Below, in pieces: positions 49,065-54,948 of a DNA stretch of 56,462 nucleotides. Numbering within the stretch: the first letter of the stretch is position 1; each line of letters starts with the position of its first letter. The notes below the pieces were generated by a model. The model did no database searches. It saw only the letters and a list, made by a program, of their open reading frames with translations, and had not been told where the DNA came from. The translations under genes and the position numbers were made by a program. Origin of the DNA: an uncultured Acetatifactor sp. (GTDB lineage Bacteria > Bacillota > Clostridia > Lachnospirales > Lachnospiraceae); NCBI GenBank assembly GCA_947625255.1, contig CANQNT010000020.1:1-56462 (forward strand), given 5' to 3'.

Positions 49065-49616
49065 GTGGCGGTACTGAAGAACAAAAGAGCTCTGTCAGGG
49101 TTGGAGTTCTACAATAATGCAATTAGGTTGAGGCAGGAAATCACGCTTCTGTTACTGAGGGATTTTGGAATCAAGGACAAAGTAAGAAGCGTAAAGGGGC
49201 TGTCCGGGACAGCCGGAATGGAGCCAGAGGATGAGGCGAAGCTCCATGAGCTGATAGGAAAATACCAAAATATAGGAACTATCATAGAAGAGTTCCCTGT
49301 ATGGTGGATAGACAAGGAGAGGACAAACCTCATGGAAATCTGCCATAGGATGGTAATGAATATTACTCAAGCCAATACCATTTATCCCATGCATGAGAGC
49401 GAGTTTTACGACAGAAGGAATTTTCAGAACCATGCAATCGGTAATTGCGAGCAGCTTCTTCAGGAAATGCAGTATATTATATCCATTGTCCCGGTTGATG
49501 CACAGAAATATATGCGGTATGTGGACATGATTGAGAAGGAGATTGCACTTCTCAAAGGTTGGAGGAAAAGTGACAACAAGATTCTGAAACGTATTCAGGA
49601 GAGTAAGAAACAATAA
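49065..49616 (+). CDS. avd: DGR accessory protein (Avd-like)
   Basis: This 183-residue helical protein lies between the target and TR, where avd lies in BPP-1-type DGRs. Avd forms a barrel of five four-helix bundles that binds the reverse transcriptase and template RNA. Here the helices are LSGLEFYNNAIRLRQEITLLLLRDFGI (about residues 11-37), PEDEAKLHELIGKYQNIGTIIEEFPVWWIDK, RTNLMEICHRMVMNITQANTIYP and NFQNHAIGNCEQLLQEMQYIISIV, then a charged tail. It is longer than BPP-1 Avd (128 residues). The start is GTG 49065 with AAGGAGG upstream. Confidence 0.85.
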   Translation: MAVLKNKRALSGLEFYNNAIRLRQEITLLLLRDFGIKDKVRSVKGLSGTAGMEPEDEAKLHELIGKYQNIGTIIEEFPVWWIDKERTNLMEICHRMVMNITQANTIYPMHESEFYDRRNFQNHAIGNCEQLLQEMQYIISIVPVDAQKYMRYVDMIEKEIALLKGWRKSDNKILKRIQESKKQ

Positions 49617-49652
49617 AATACAGGGCAAGTTTTGTATCTAAGTCGCAACCCA

Positions 49653-49747
49653 TGAGTGCTGTTGTGTCGGCTTCGGCGTTCGCTAATTGTAACAATAATG
49701 GTAATAGTAACAATAATAACGCTTCCGCCGAGGGTTGCGTCCGCCCG
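49653..49747 (+). repeat. DGR template repeat (TR)
   Basis: These 95 bp are the non-coding template for VR. The variable part (49685-49720) contains nine AAY codons plus one AGT when read in the target frame, and 19 adenines available for mutagenesis. AAY codons can become 15 amino acids but no stop codon. TR lies 36 bp after the avd stop and 136 bp before the reverse transcriptase start. Confidence 0.96.
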
Positions 49748-49883
49748 ATTTCGTGTCGCTATGCTAAGTGTAGGCTAAGTGCCGACATACCCGACAGGAA
49801 AGGAAAACTTGTCCTTCCGCAAGGTAAATATATATCTTGATGCATCCGGATACGTCCGTTGGTGCTAGAAACGAGGTACTGAT
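49748..49883 (+). ncRNA. Spacer of the DGR template RNA
   Basis: This 136-nt stretch between TR and the reverse transcriptase has no gene. In BPP-1 a spacer of about 140 nt at the same place is part of the DGR RNA and is needed for primed cDNA synthesis. The near-equal length, and a small hairpin-like AAGGAAAACTTGTCCTT segment at about 49800-49816, support the same use. Confidence 0.65.
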
Positions 49884-51089
49884 ATGAAAGATATGGAATC
49901 AATTTATGATGCCAATGCTCTCCTGAATGCTTTTAGAGAAAGCAAGAAGGGAACATCATGGAAGGAATCCGTACAGCGGTATGAAATGAATCTGCTACGG
50001 AATATCAACCAGACGCAGAAGGAAATTGCTAATGGTACATATGAGCAGAAGGACTTCTATGAATTCCCATTAAATGAAAGAGGCAAGACAAGACATATAA
50101 AATCAATGCACATATCAGACCGGGTAGTTCAGAGGTCGGTATGCGATAATTTACTGATACCTGAATTAGAACGGTATCTTATATATGATAATGGAGCGTC
50201 CATGAAGGGCAGGGGAATCCATTTTGCAAGAAAGAGGCTGACAACCCACCTTCATAAATACTTCAGAAAAAATGGCAGCAATGAAGGGTATATTCTTCTA
50301 ATTGACTTTACAAAGTTTTTTGACAATATATGCCATGAACCGCTTGTGAAGGAAATGAGAGCCAAGCTTGGTGATGGGGAGGCTATGAAGTTTGTGGAAA
50401 AACTGATTGACACATTCAAGATAGATGTTTCCTATATGACTGATGAAGAGTATGCAGAATGCCTGAACACGATTTATAACGCTTTAGAATATGCAGAGAT
50501 AGACAAGGCAAAGCTGACCGGGGAAAAATACATGAAAAAATCCGTAGGCATTGGAAGTCAGATATCGCAGATTTCAGGAGTGTTCTATCCTACCCGGATA
50601 GACACATACTGCAAGGTTGTAAAAAGCCTGAAATATTACGGAAGATACATGGATGACATTTATATCATCCACAAAGATAAGGAGTACCTAAAGGAGCTTC
50701 TTACACAGATACAGGGGATGTGTGATGAACTCGGACTTTTTATCAACCCGAAGAAAACGCAGATTATAAAACTGTCGAAAGGGTTTACTTTCCTCAAAAT
50801 AAAGTATATATTGACGGACACCGGGAAGGTTGTGGAACGGATTAGCCGGGACGGGATTACAAGGATGCGTAGGAAACTCAAAAAGCTCCGCAAGAAACTG
50901 GATGCCGGTGAGGTTACTTTTGAAGATGTAAGGTGTGCATATGCTTCATGGCGAGGGGATAAAAAGCATTACGATTCATATACTACTCTGAAAAATATGG
51001 ATAAGTTGTTTAATGAGCTCTTTATAGAGCCATTCATTGAAGGAGGAATTGGTAATGGACGAAAAGCAGATAATGGAGCAAAAGATTAG
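49884..51089 (+). CDS. DGR reverse transcriptase
   Basis: This 401-residue protein has the RT domain order of DGR enzymes. Motifs seen are RGKTRHIKSMHISDRVVQRSV (about residues 66-86), ILLIDFTKFFDNI (about 136-148, first catalytic aspartate), the DGR-specific IGSQISQISG (about 222-231, with the S-Q that relaxes fidelity opposite adenine), YMDD at 255-258 and NPKKTQI (about 287-293). It copies template RNA into A-mutagenised cDNA that replaces VR. ATG 49884 has a GAGGTAC site. The 401-residue length exceeds that of BPP-1 Brt (about 330), mainly through an insertion at about 180-215 and the C-terminus. Confidence 0.95.
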   Translation: MKDMESIYDANALLNAFRESKKGTSWKESVQRYEMNLLRNINQTQKEIANGTYEQKDFYEFPLNERGKTRHIKSMHISDRVVQRSVCDNLLIPELERYLIYDNGASMKGRGIHFARKRLTTHLHKYFRKNGSNEGYILLIDFTKFFDNICHEPLVKEMRAKLGDGEAMKFVEKLIDTFKIDVSYMTDEEYAECLNTIYNALEYAEIDKAKLTGEKYMKKSVGIGSQISQISGVFYPTRIDTYCKVVKSLKYYGRYMDDIYIIHKDKEYLKELLTQIQGMCDELGLFINPKKTQIIKLSKGFTFLKIKYILTDTGKVVERISRDGITRMRRKLKKLRKKLDAGEVTFEDVRCAYASWRGDKKHYDSYTTLKNMDKLFNELFIEPFIEGGIGNGRKADNGAKD

Positions 51090-51288
51090 GGACTTGGAAT
51101 CGAGCCTGTCCTGTAATTCTTCCCCTATTGGGGACTGGAAGGTTACAAAGTGCATGGAATACCAGCTTGCAGGAAAGGAGCTGCCATATGACTTTGAGGA
51201 ATTAAGCAAACAGCGTCAGGCAGTTCGTGACCAGATAAATGAGCTTCAGGAGAAAATCGCAGCACTTCCGGAGGAAGATGCAGAGTAA
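51055..51288 (+). CDS. Small coiled-coil protein overlapping the reverse transcriptase gene
   Basis: This 77-residue protein starts at ATG 51055 after AAGGAGG (overlap with the RT gene of 35 bp) and ends before the methyltransferase gene. It reads as a helical hairpin: MDEKQIMEQKIRDLESSLSC, then IGDWKVTKCMEYQLAGKELPYDFEELSKQRQAVRDQINELQEKIAALPEED. The middle P-I-G-D-W-K segment resembles small proteins next to phage tail genes. The function is unknown; the overlap suggests translational coupling with the RT, so a DGR link is worth testing. Confidence 0.7.
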   Translation: MDEKQIMEQKIRDLESSLSCNSSPIGDWKVTKCMEYQLAGKELPYDFEELSKQRQAVRDQINELQEKIAALPEEDAE

Positions 51289-51348
51289 TTCATTATGTAT
51301 TCTTTGATAATAATGCCCTACATTATTATTTGAAAGAAGGAATGCATT

Positions 51349-52113
51349 ATGATGAATAGTTTTATCAGTTGGATTGGCGGTAAGAAGTTACTTAGAAGTA
51401 AGATTTTAGAGGCTTTCCCTGATCAGGGGACATTTGAACGCTATATTGAAGTGTTTGGCGGAGCTGGATGGGTGTTGTTTTCGTCTGAAAGACACGCTAA
51501 GATGGAAGTTTACAACGATGTGAACGGAAATCTTGTCAATTTGTTCCGATGCACAAAACATCACCCGGAAGCTCTTCAGAAGGAACTGGAATTTATACTT
51601 ATGTCAAGGGAGCAGTTCTTTGATGCAAAAGAGCAGATGGAAGTCAAAGGTCTGACGGACATCCAGAGAGCTGCAAGGTTCTATATCCTGATTAAAGAGA
51701 GCTTCGGTTCGGATATACGGACATTCGGAGTGCGTCCTAAAGACATGGCAAATGCAATAGAGTACATATCGGAGGTGTCAAAAAGGCTCAGAATGGTGGT
51801 CATAGAGAATCAGGATTTTGAGCGTATTCTCAAAACATATGACAAAAAGGATGCGTTGTTTTACCTTGATCCGCCATATTATGAAACAGAGAAGTATTAT
51901 CCGGACAGGTTTATGCCGGAGGATCATGTAAGGCTGAAAGAGGCGTTAGGAAGGATAAAAGGGAAGTTTCTTCTGTCTTACAACGATTGTGAGTATATCC
52001 GGGAGCTTTATGATGGATACAGCATTGTGGAGGTTGACCGGACGCATAACTTGGTGCAGGGAAAGGGAAAAGAAAAGCCGAGATATAAAGAATTGCTCAT
52101 CAAAAATTACTAA
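51349..52113 (+). CDS. Dam-like DNA adenine-N6 methyltransferase
   Basis: This 254-residue enzyme fits the D12 class (Dam-type) family. The N-terminus has FISWIGGKKLLRSKI (about residues 4-18) and VFGGAGWVLF (about 34-43), part of the AdoMet-binding site. ALFYLDPPYYETEKYY holds the catalytic DPPY at about 174-177. It may methylate GATC-like sites to protect phage DNA from restriction or to control phage promoters. In Mu the adenine-modifying mom gene lies at the same end. Two ATGs (51349 and 51352) are possible starts. A short AT-rich inverted repeat, AATAATG/CATTATT, precedes it at 51309-51327. Confidence 0.85.
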   Translation: MMNSFISWIGGKKLLRSKILEAFPDQGTFERYIEVFGGAGWVLFSSERHAKMEVYNDVNGNLVNLFRCTKHHPEALQKELEFILMSREQFFDAKEQMEVKGLTDIQRAARFYILIKESFGSDIRTFGVRPKDMANAIEYISEVSKRLRMVVIENQDFERILKTYDKKDALFYLDPPYYETEKYYPDRFMPEDHVRLKEALGRIKGKFLLSYNDCEYIRELYDGYSIVEVDRTHNLVQGKGKEKPRYKELLIKNY

Positions 52114-52191
52114 TAGCGAAAAGCGATATAAAATAGCAAAACGCTGAATAATGCAACAAACTGTGTTAGATTGTATCACAGGGGCATTATT

Positions 52192-52473
52192 ATGGTAAGA
52201 ATACACCTTTCAAGGCTTCTCGGAGAGAAACGAATGTCTCAGAAAAAATTAGCAGAGCTTACCGGGATAAGAGCAAATACCATTAGTGAATGGTACAATG
52301 AAATTACTGTTAGTCTGAAGGTAGAGCATATAGACCGGATATGTGAGGTTTTAGGATGTTCACTTGATGAATTGATAGAGGTAATTCCTAATAAAGTGCC
52401 AAAGACAGGCAAGTATCTGGTGATTGAAGAGCATGGAAACCGAAAGCCAAAGAGAGAGGGATGTGATGAGTAA
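52192..52473 (+). CDS. Small XRE-family regulator (YozG-like)
   Basis: This 93-residue protein has a full HTH (LSRLLGEKRMSQKKLAELTGIRANTISEWYNE, about residues 5-36) and the YozG-type continuation LKVEHIDRICEVLGCSLDELIEVIP (about 43-67). The ATG at 52192 has AGGGG 7 nt upstream; the TTG-initiated longer frame at 52171 has none. The 78-bp gap before it carries a repeated AATAGC-AAAA-like element (52112-52143) that could be its operator. It may regulate the methyltransferase or DGR genes; it is followed by a strong terminator. Confidence 0.8.
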   Translation: MVRIHLSRLLGEKRMSQKKLAELTGIRANTISEWYNEITVSLKVEHIDRICEVLGCSLDELIEVIPNKVPKTGKYLVIEEHGNRKPKREGCDE

Positions 52474-52494
52474 TCACATCCCTTTTCTCTTTCT
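52458..52494 (+). terminator. Rho-independent terminator at the right end of the prophage
   Basis: GGGATGTGAT (52458-52467) and ATCACATCCC (52473-52482) form a perfect 10-bp stem with a 5-nt loop containing the regulator's stop codon, followed by TTTTCTCTTTCT. It closes the prophage's rightward transcription and would prevent phage transcripts from reaching the downstream capsule genes. Confidence 0.88.
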
Positions 52495-52498
52495 AAAA

Positions 52499-52516
52499 TC
52501 GGGAAACATTTCCCGA
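52499..52516. promoter_or_regulatory. Second GGGAAA/TTTCCC palindrome
   Basis: TCGGGAAA (52499-52506) and TTTCCCGA (52509-52516) form an 8-bp inverted repeat with a 2-bp centre. The core equals that of the palindrome at 27899-27921 in front of the late operon. It lies just inside the right-end transposase sites. Confidence 0.55.
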
Positions 52517-52520
52517 AAAT

Positions 52521-52550
52521 TTGTGACAAAAAAAATGAGAAGTTGTGACA
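52521..52550 (-). repeat. Two right-end transposase-binding site candidates
   Basis: TTGTGACAAAAA occurs at 52521-52532, and TTGTGACAAAAA again at 52543-52554, exactly 22 bp apart, which is the length of a Mu end site. Read inward from the right end they give TGTCACAA, matching the left site at 17332, and the outer copy lies 19 bp from the end as on the left. Confidence 0.7.
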
Positions 52551-52569
52551 AAAATTTTGGGCAGCTACA

Positions 52570-52574
52570 GTTTG
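52570..52574. repeat. Right copy of the 5-bp target-site duplication GTTTG
   Basis: This matches 17308-17312 and starts immediately after the terminal CA of the prophage (52568-52569). From here the LytR-family reading frame resumes. Confidence 0.92.
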
Positions 52575-52627
52575 ACGTAATAAAACAGTTTTATATGCTG
52601 AAGGAGTACAAAAATCAGACAGAATAG
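52571..52627 (+). pseudogene. Detached C-terminal codons of the LytR-CpsA-Psr gene
   Basis: In the frame of the gene at 16319, TTT GAC GTA ATA AAA CAG ... TAG encodes F followed by DVIKQFYMLKEYKNQTE. The D-x-I-x-x-F-Y pattern is the usual end of such proteins. The piece has no start of its own and is now a non-coding leader of the wzz-like gene, whose ATG lies 17 bp later. Confidence 0.9.
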
Positions 52628-52644
52628 GAAGAGGGCAGAATGAA

Positions 52645-53430
52645 ATGAATAAAGAAACAGAGATGATACAAACGCAGGAAGAAGAAATGGAAATCGATTT
52701 ATTTGAGTTATTTTCTTATTTGCGCAAAAGATATCTTTCAATATTAGTCACTTTTCTGGTGGGAGCATTAGCGGCAGGATTGTTTACCTATTTTTGTATT
52801 ACGCCTATGTATGAGGCAACCTCAAAGCTATATGTGGTATCTGCCTCCAGCAGTTCTGTGATTGATTTGAACGATTTAAATCTGGGCACATCGCTTTCTT
52901 CTGATTATGAGGAATTGTTACATGTCCGCCCAATCTTTGAGGAAATTATTTCCGAGGAAAAATTGAGTTATACCTATGAAGAATTGTTGCAGATGGTAAA
53001 CGTTTCCGTGATTGAGAATACGCGGATTCTCACGATTACCGTGGAAAGTCCCGTTCCTGCTGAGGCGAAAAATATTGCCAACGCCCTGGCGGAAAAAGCG
53101 GTGACGTATCTACCTAAACTAATGGAGACAGCTACGCCGAATATTGCGGAATACGCTATTGTCCCGAAGGGAAAAAGCTCACCGAGCCTTTCCCAAAATG
53201 TATTGTTGGGCGGGGGAATCGGACTGGTGTTGGCGATTGCCGTTTGGACTGTTCTGTATTTGCTGGACGATACGATGAGTTCAGCGGAGGATATAGAAAA
53301 GGCAATTGGCATTATGCCTATGACCGTGATTCCGGAAGGAGACCTGGGAGGCAGTGACAAAGAGGCAGAAACGTCTTCTCGAAAAAGAAGAAAGAGGGAG
53401 CTGCGCAGAAGAAGGAGGAAACGCAAATGA
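52645..53430 (+). CDS. cpsC: CpsC/Wzz-like chain-length regulator and kinase modulator
   Basis: This 261-residue protein has two membrane helices (about residues 33-53 and 189-207) around an extracellular domain, the layout of Wzz/CpsC. Evidence includes IDLFELFSYLRKRYLSILVTF near 18-38, YEATSKLYVVS (about 60-70) and the proline-containing end of the loop KGKSSPSLSQNVLLGG before helix two. The C-terminal tail (about 225-261) is acidic and then very basic. It activates the CpsD kinase, whose gene overlaps by ATGA. A GAGGGCAG site precedes the ATG; its native promoter is now 35 kb away. Confidence 0.9.
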   Translation: MNKETEMIQTQEEEMEIDLFELFSYLRKRYLSILVTFLVGALAAGLFTYFCITPMYEATSKLYVVSASSSSVIDLNDLNLGTSLSSDYEELLHVRPIFEEIISEEKLSYTYEELLQMVNVSVIENTRILTITVESPVPAEAKNIANALAEKAVTYLPKLMETATPNIAEYAIVPKGKSSPSLSQNVLLGGGIGLVLAIAVWTVLYLLDDTMSSAEDIEKAIGIMPMTVIPEGDLGGSDKEAETSSRKRRKRELRRRRRKRK

Positions 53431-54152
53431 ACCGATTAAAGTTAGAGACAATGCCGGAAATTCCTTATGCGCTGCAGGAAGCGATTAACCGCCTTCGCGT
53501 CAATGTAAGTTTCCTGGGGAATGAAATAAAAAAAATTATGATTGTCAGCGCACTGCCAAACGAGGGAAAGAGCTTTGTGACGATGCAGCTTTGGAAACAA
53601 ATGGCAGAGTCAGGGACGCCGACCATATTGTTGGATGCAGATCTGCGCAAAAGCGTCCTGCAGGAAAAATATGGGATTGCCGTTGAGCAGGGCGGCGATA
53701 TACGGGGCACATCACATTACTTATCCCAAAAACTTTCGATAGAGGAAGTGATTTATCATACGGAGCTGGAATGTGGCGATTTGATCCCAAATATAGATAA
53801 TGTCATCAATCCATCCATGCTGTTAGAAAGCGAGCGCTTTGAGCAGTTGCTGAAATATGTGGAAGAACATTACCGATATGTATTTATTGATGCACCGCCG
53901 TTAGAAATGGTTGGAGACGGCGAAAAGATTGGTTCCCTGTGCGACGGGGCGATTCTTGTTGTAAGAGGACAGGCGACTTCGAAAAAAATAGTGAAAAATT
54001 CAATCCGCCAGCTACAGAGGGCAGGCTGCCCGCTTTTGGGCGTAGTTCTGAATCGTGTAGAGGTCAGCAAGGGAAAATATTATTACAAAAAATATGGTGG
54101 AAAGTATGGCGGATATAACTACTATGCAGACCCTTATTACTATAAGGAATGA
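53427..54152 (+). CDS. cpsD: CpsD/Wze-like tyrosine autokinase
   Basis: This 241-residue BY-kinase has Walker A ALPNEGKSFVT (about residues 42-52), Walker A' TILLDADLRKS (about 66-76) and Walker B RYVFIDAPP (about 150-158). It ends in a tyrosine cluster (KYYYKKYGGKYGGYNYYADP, about 215-237) that is autophosphorylated and is the substrate of CpsB. It controls polymer length and export together with CpsC. It is complete and typical of the family. Confidence 0.93.
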   Translation: MNRLKLETMPEIPYALQEAINRLRVNVSFLGNEIKKIMIVSALPNEGKSFVTMQLWKQMAESGTPTILLDADLRKSVLQEKYGIAVEQGGDIRGTSHYLSQKLSIEEVIYHTELECGDLIPNIDNVINPSMLLESERFEQLLKYVEEHYRYVFIDAPPLEMVGDGEKIGSLCDGAILVVRGQATSKKIVKNSIRQLQRAGCPLLGVVLNRVEVSKGKYYYKKYGGKYGGYNYYADPYYYKE

Positions 54153-54235
54153 TGAATTGGTGGGTATTCCGCAAAAGCGGATTATTCAATATAAAAAAAG
54201 CGCGGGTATATGGCGCTGGAAAGGAGGAAATGGAA

Positions 54236-54808
54236 ATGGTTCAGGCATTTAAGAAAATCCTGGTATGTACTTTGGCAACAGCATTGACCTTTGGCCTTGC
54301 GCAGAGCGCTTCCGCAAGTACTAAAAAAGTAGACAGTACTACTGTGGCTGTTAGACCGCAGACAAAGAAGAATGTAACGGCAGCAAAGAAAGATGGCGTG
54401 GTAAGTACAGTTGATACAAAGGCAAGCGGAACAGCTACGTTAAAAAGTATTAAGAAAACATCTAAGAAAAGCGTAACTGTACCGGGTAAAGTCAAAGTAA
54501 ACGGTGTGACCTATACAGTGACAACCATTGCAGCAAATTCTTTCAAAAACTGCAAGAAGATGACTAAGGTAAGTATTCCTGCTTCCATCAAAACGATTAG
54601 CAGTAAGGCGTTTACCGGCGCTAAGAAACTGAAGAACATTACCTTAAAAAGCACGAAGGCTATTACTGTAAAAAAAGGTGCATTCAAAGGTCTTAATACG
54701 AAAAAGATGACCATTAAGGTTAACAAAAAAATGTCAAAGAAGCAGTTCAAAAAGCTGCAGAAGTCATTGCAAAAGGCTGGTTTCAAAGGAAAAATTAAAA
54801 AAGCATAA
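54236..54808 (+). CDS. Secreted lysine-rich protein with BspA-type leucine-rich repeats
   Basis: This 190-residue protein begins with a signal peptide (KKILVCTLATALTFGLAQSASAS, cleavage after about residue 25). The middle contains LRR_5 repeats: TIAANSFKNCKKMTKVSIPASI, KTISSKAFTGAKKLKNITLKST and AITVKKGAFKGLNTKKMTIKV. The whole mature part is extremely rich in lysine. A surface or polysaccharide-binding role by charge is plausible. ATG 54236 is used because AAAGGAGG is 8 nt upstream. It is unusual between the kinase and the initiating transferase of a capsule operon. Confidence 0.8.
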   Translation: MVQAFKKILVCTLATALTFGLAQSASASTKKVDSTTVAVRPQTKKNVTAAKKDGVVSTVDTKASGTATLKSIKKTSKKSVTVPGKVKVNGVTYTVTTIAANSFKNCKKMTKVSIPASIKTISSKAFTGAKKLKNITLKSTKAITVKKGAFKGLNTKKMTIKVNKKMSKKQFKKLQKSLQKAGFKGKIKKA

Positions 54809-54839
54809 GAAATCTGGCACTTTTGGAGGCGTTCGGATT

Positions 54840-54883
54840 AGGAAGTCCCAACAAGCTATCAAAAATGGCTTATGGGATTTCCT
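54840..54883. promoter_or_regulatory. Hairpin in the leader of the sugar transferase gene
   Basis: AGGAAGTCCC (54840-54849) pairs with GGGATTTCCT (54874-54883) at nine of ten positions, and an inner AAGC/GCTT extends the stem. The sequence after it is GATTTGTAAC, a weak T-run, so it may be a poor terminator or a control structure that lowers readthrough to the transferase gene at 54949. Confidence 0.5.
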
Positions 54884-54948
54884 GATTTGTAACAATAAGA
54901 AGCTTGCAGGGCATATTTTCTATTCTTTATTGGAGGAGTGAAGGAAAA

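Larger units (their letters stand above)
17313..52569. mobile_element. Mu-like transposable prophage, 35,257 bp, with a diversity-generating retroelement
   Basis: The ends are 5'-TG...CA-3' and are flanked by GTTTG. Gene content and order follow phage Mu: divergent repressor, MuA-like transposase, MuB-like ATPase, GemA/gp16-like gene, Mor-like activator, then gp25/26/27-like genes, terminase, DUF935 portal, gpF, protease/scaffold, major head, gp36-like, gpG-like, sheath, tube, chaperone, tape measure, baseplate and tail-fibre region. All structural genes appear full length, so the prophage may be inducible. Its Gram-positive character shows in the XRE regulators, AGGAGG sites and an SH3b endolysin. 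A DGR and a Dam-like methyltransferase occupy the right end. Confidence 0.95.

Noticed and set aside
49652..49840. Open reading frame of 62 codons through the template repeat
   Set aside because: It is the TR read in the target frame, with an asparagine run from AAY codons, and has no ribosome binding site. It is an effect of the template, not a gene.
17332..52550. TGTCACAA ... TTGTGACA as the actual ends of the prophage
   Set aside because: These octamers form a tempting TG...CA inverted pair, but the flanking bases (ATATC and AAAAT) do not match. Moving 19 bp outward on both sides gives TG/CA ends, a GTTTG duplication and a restored reading frame.
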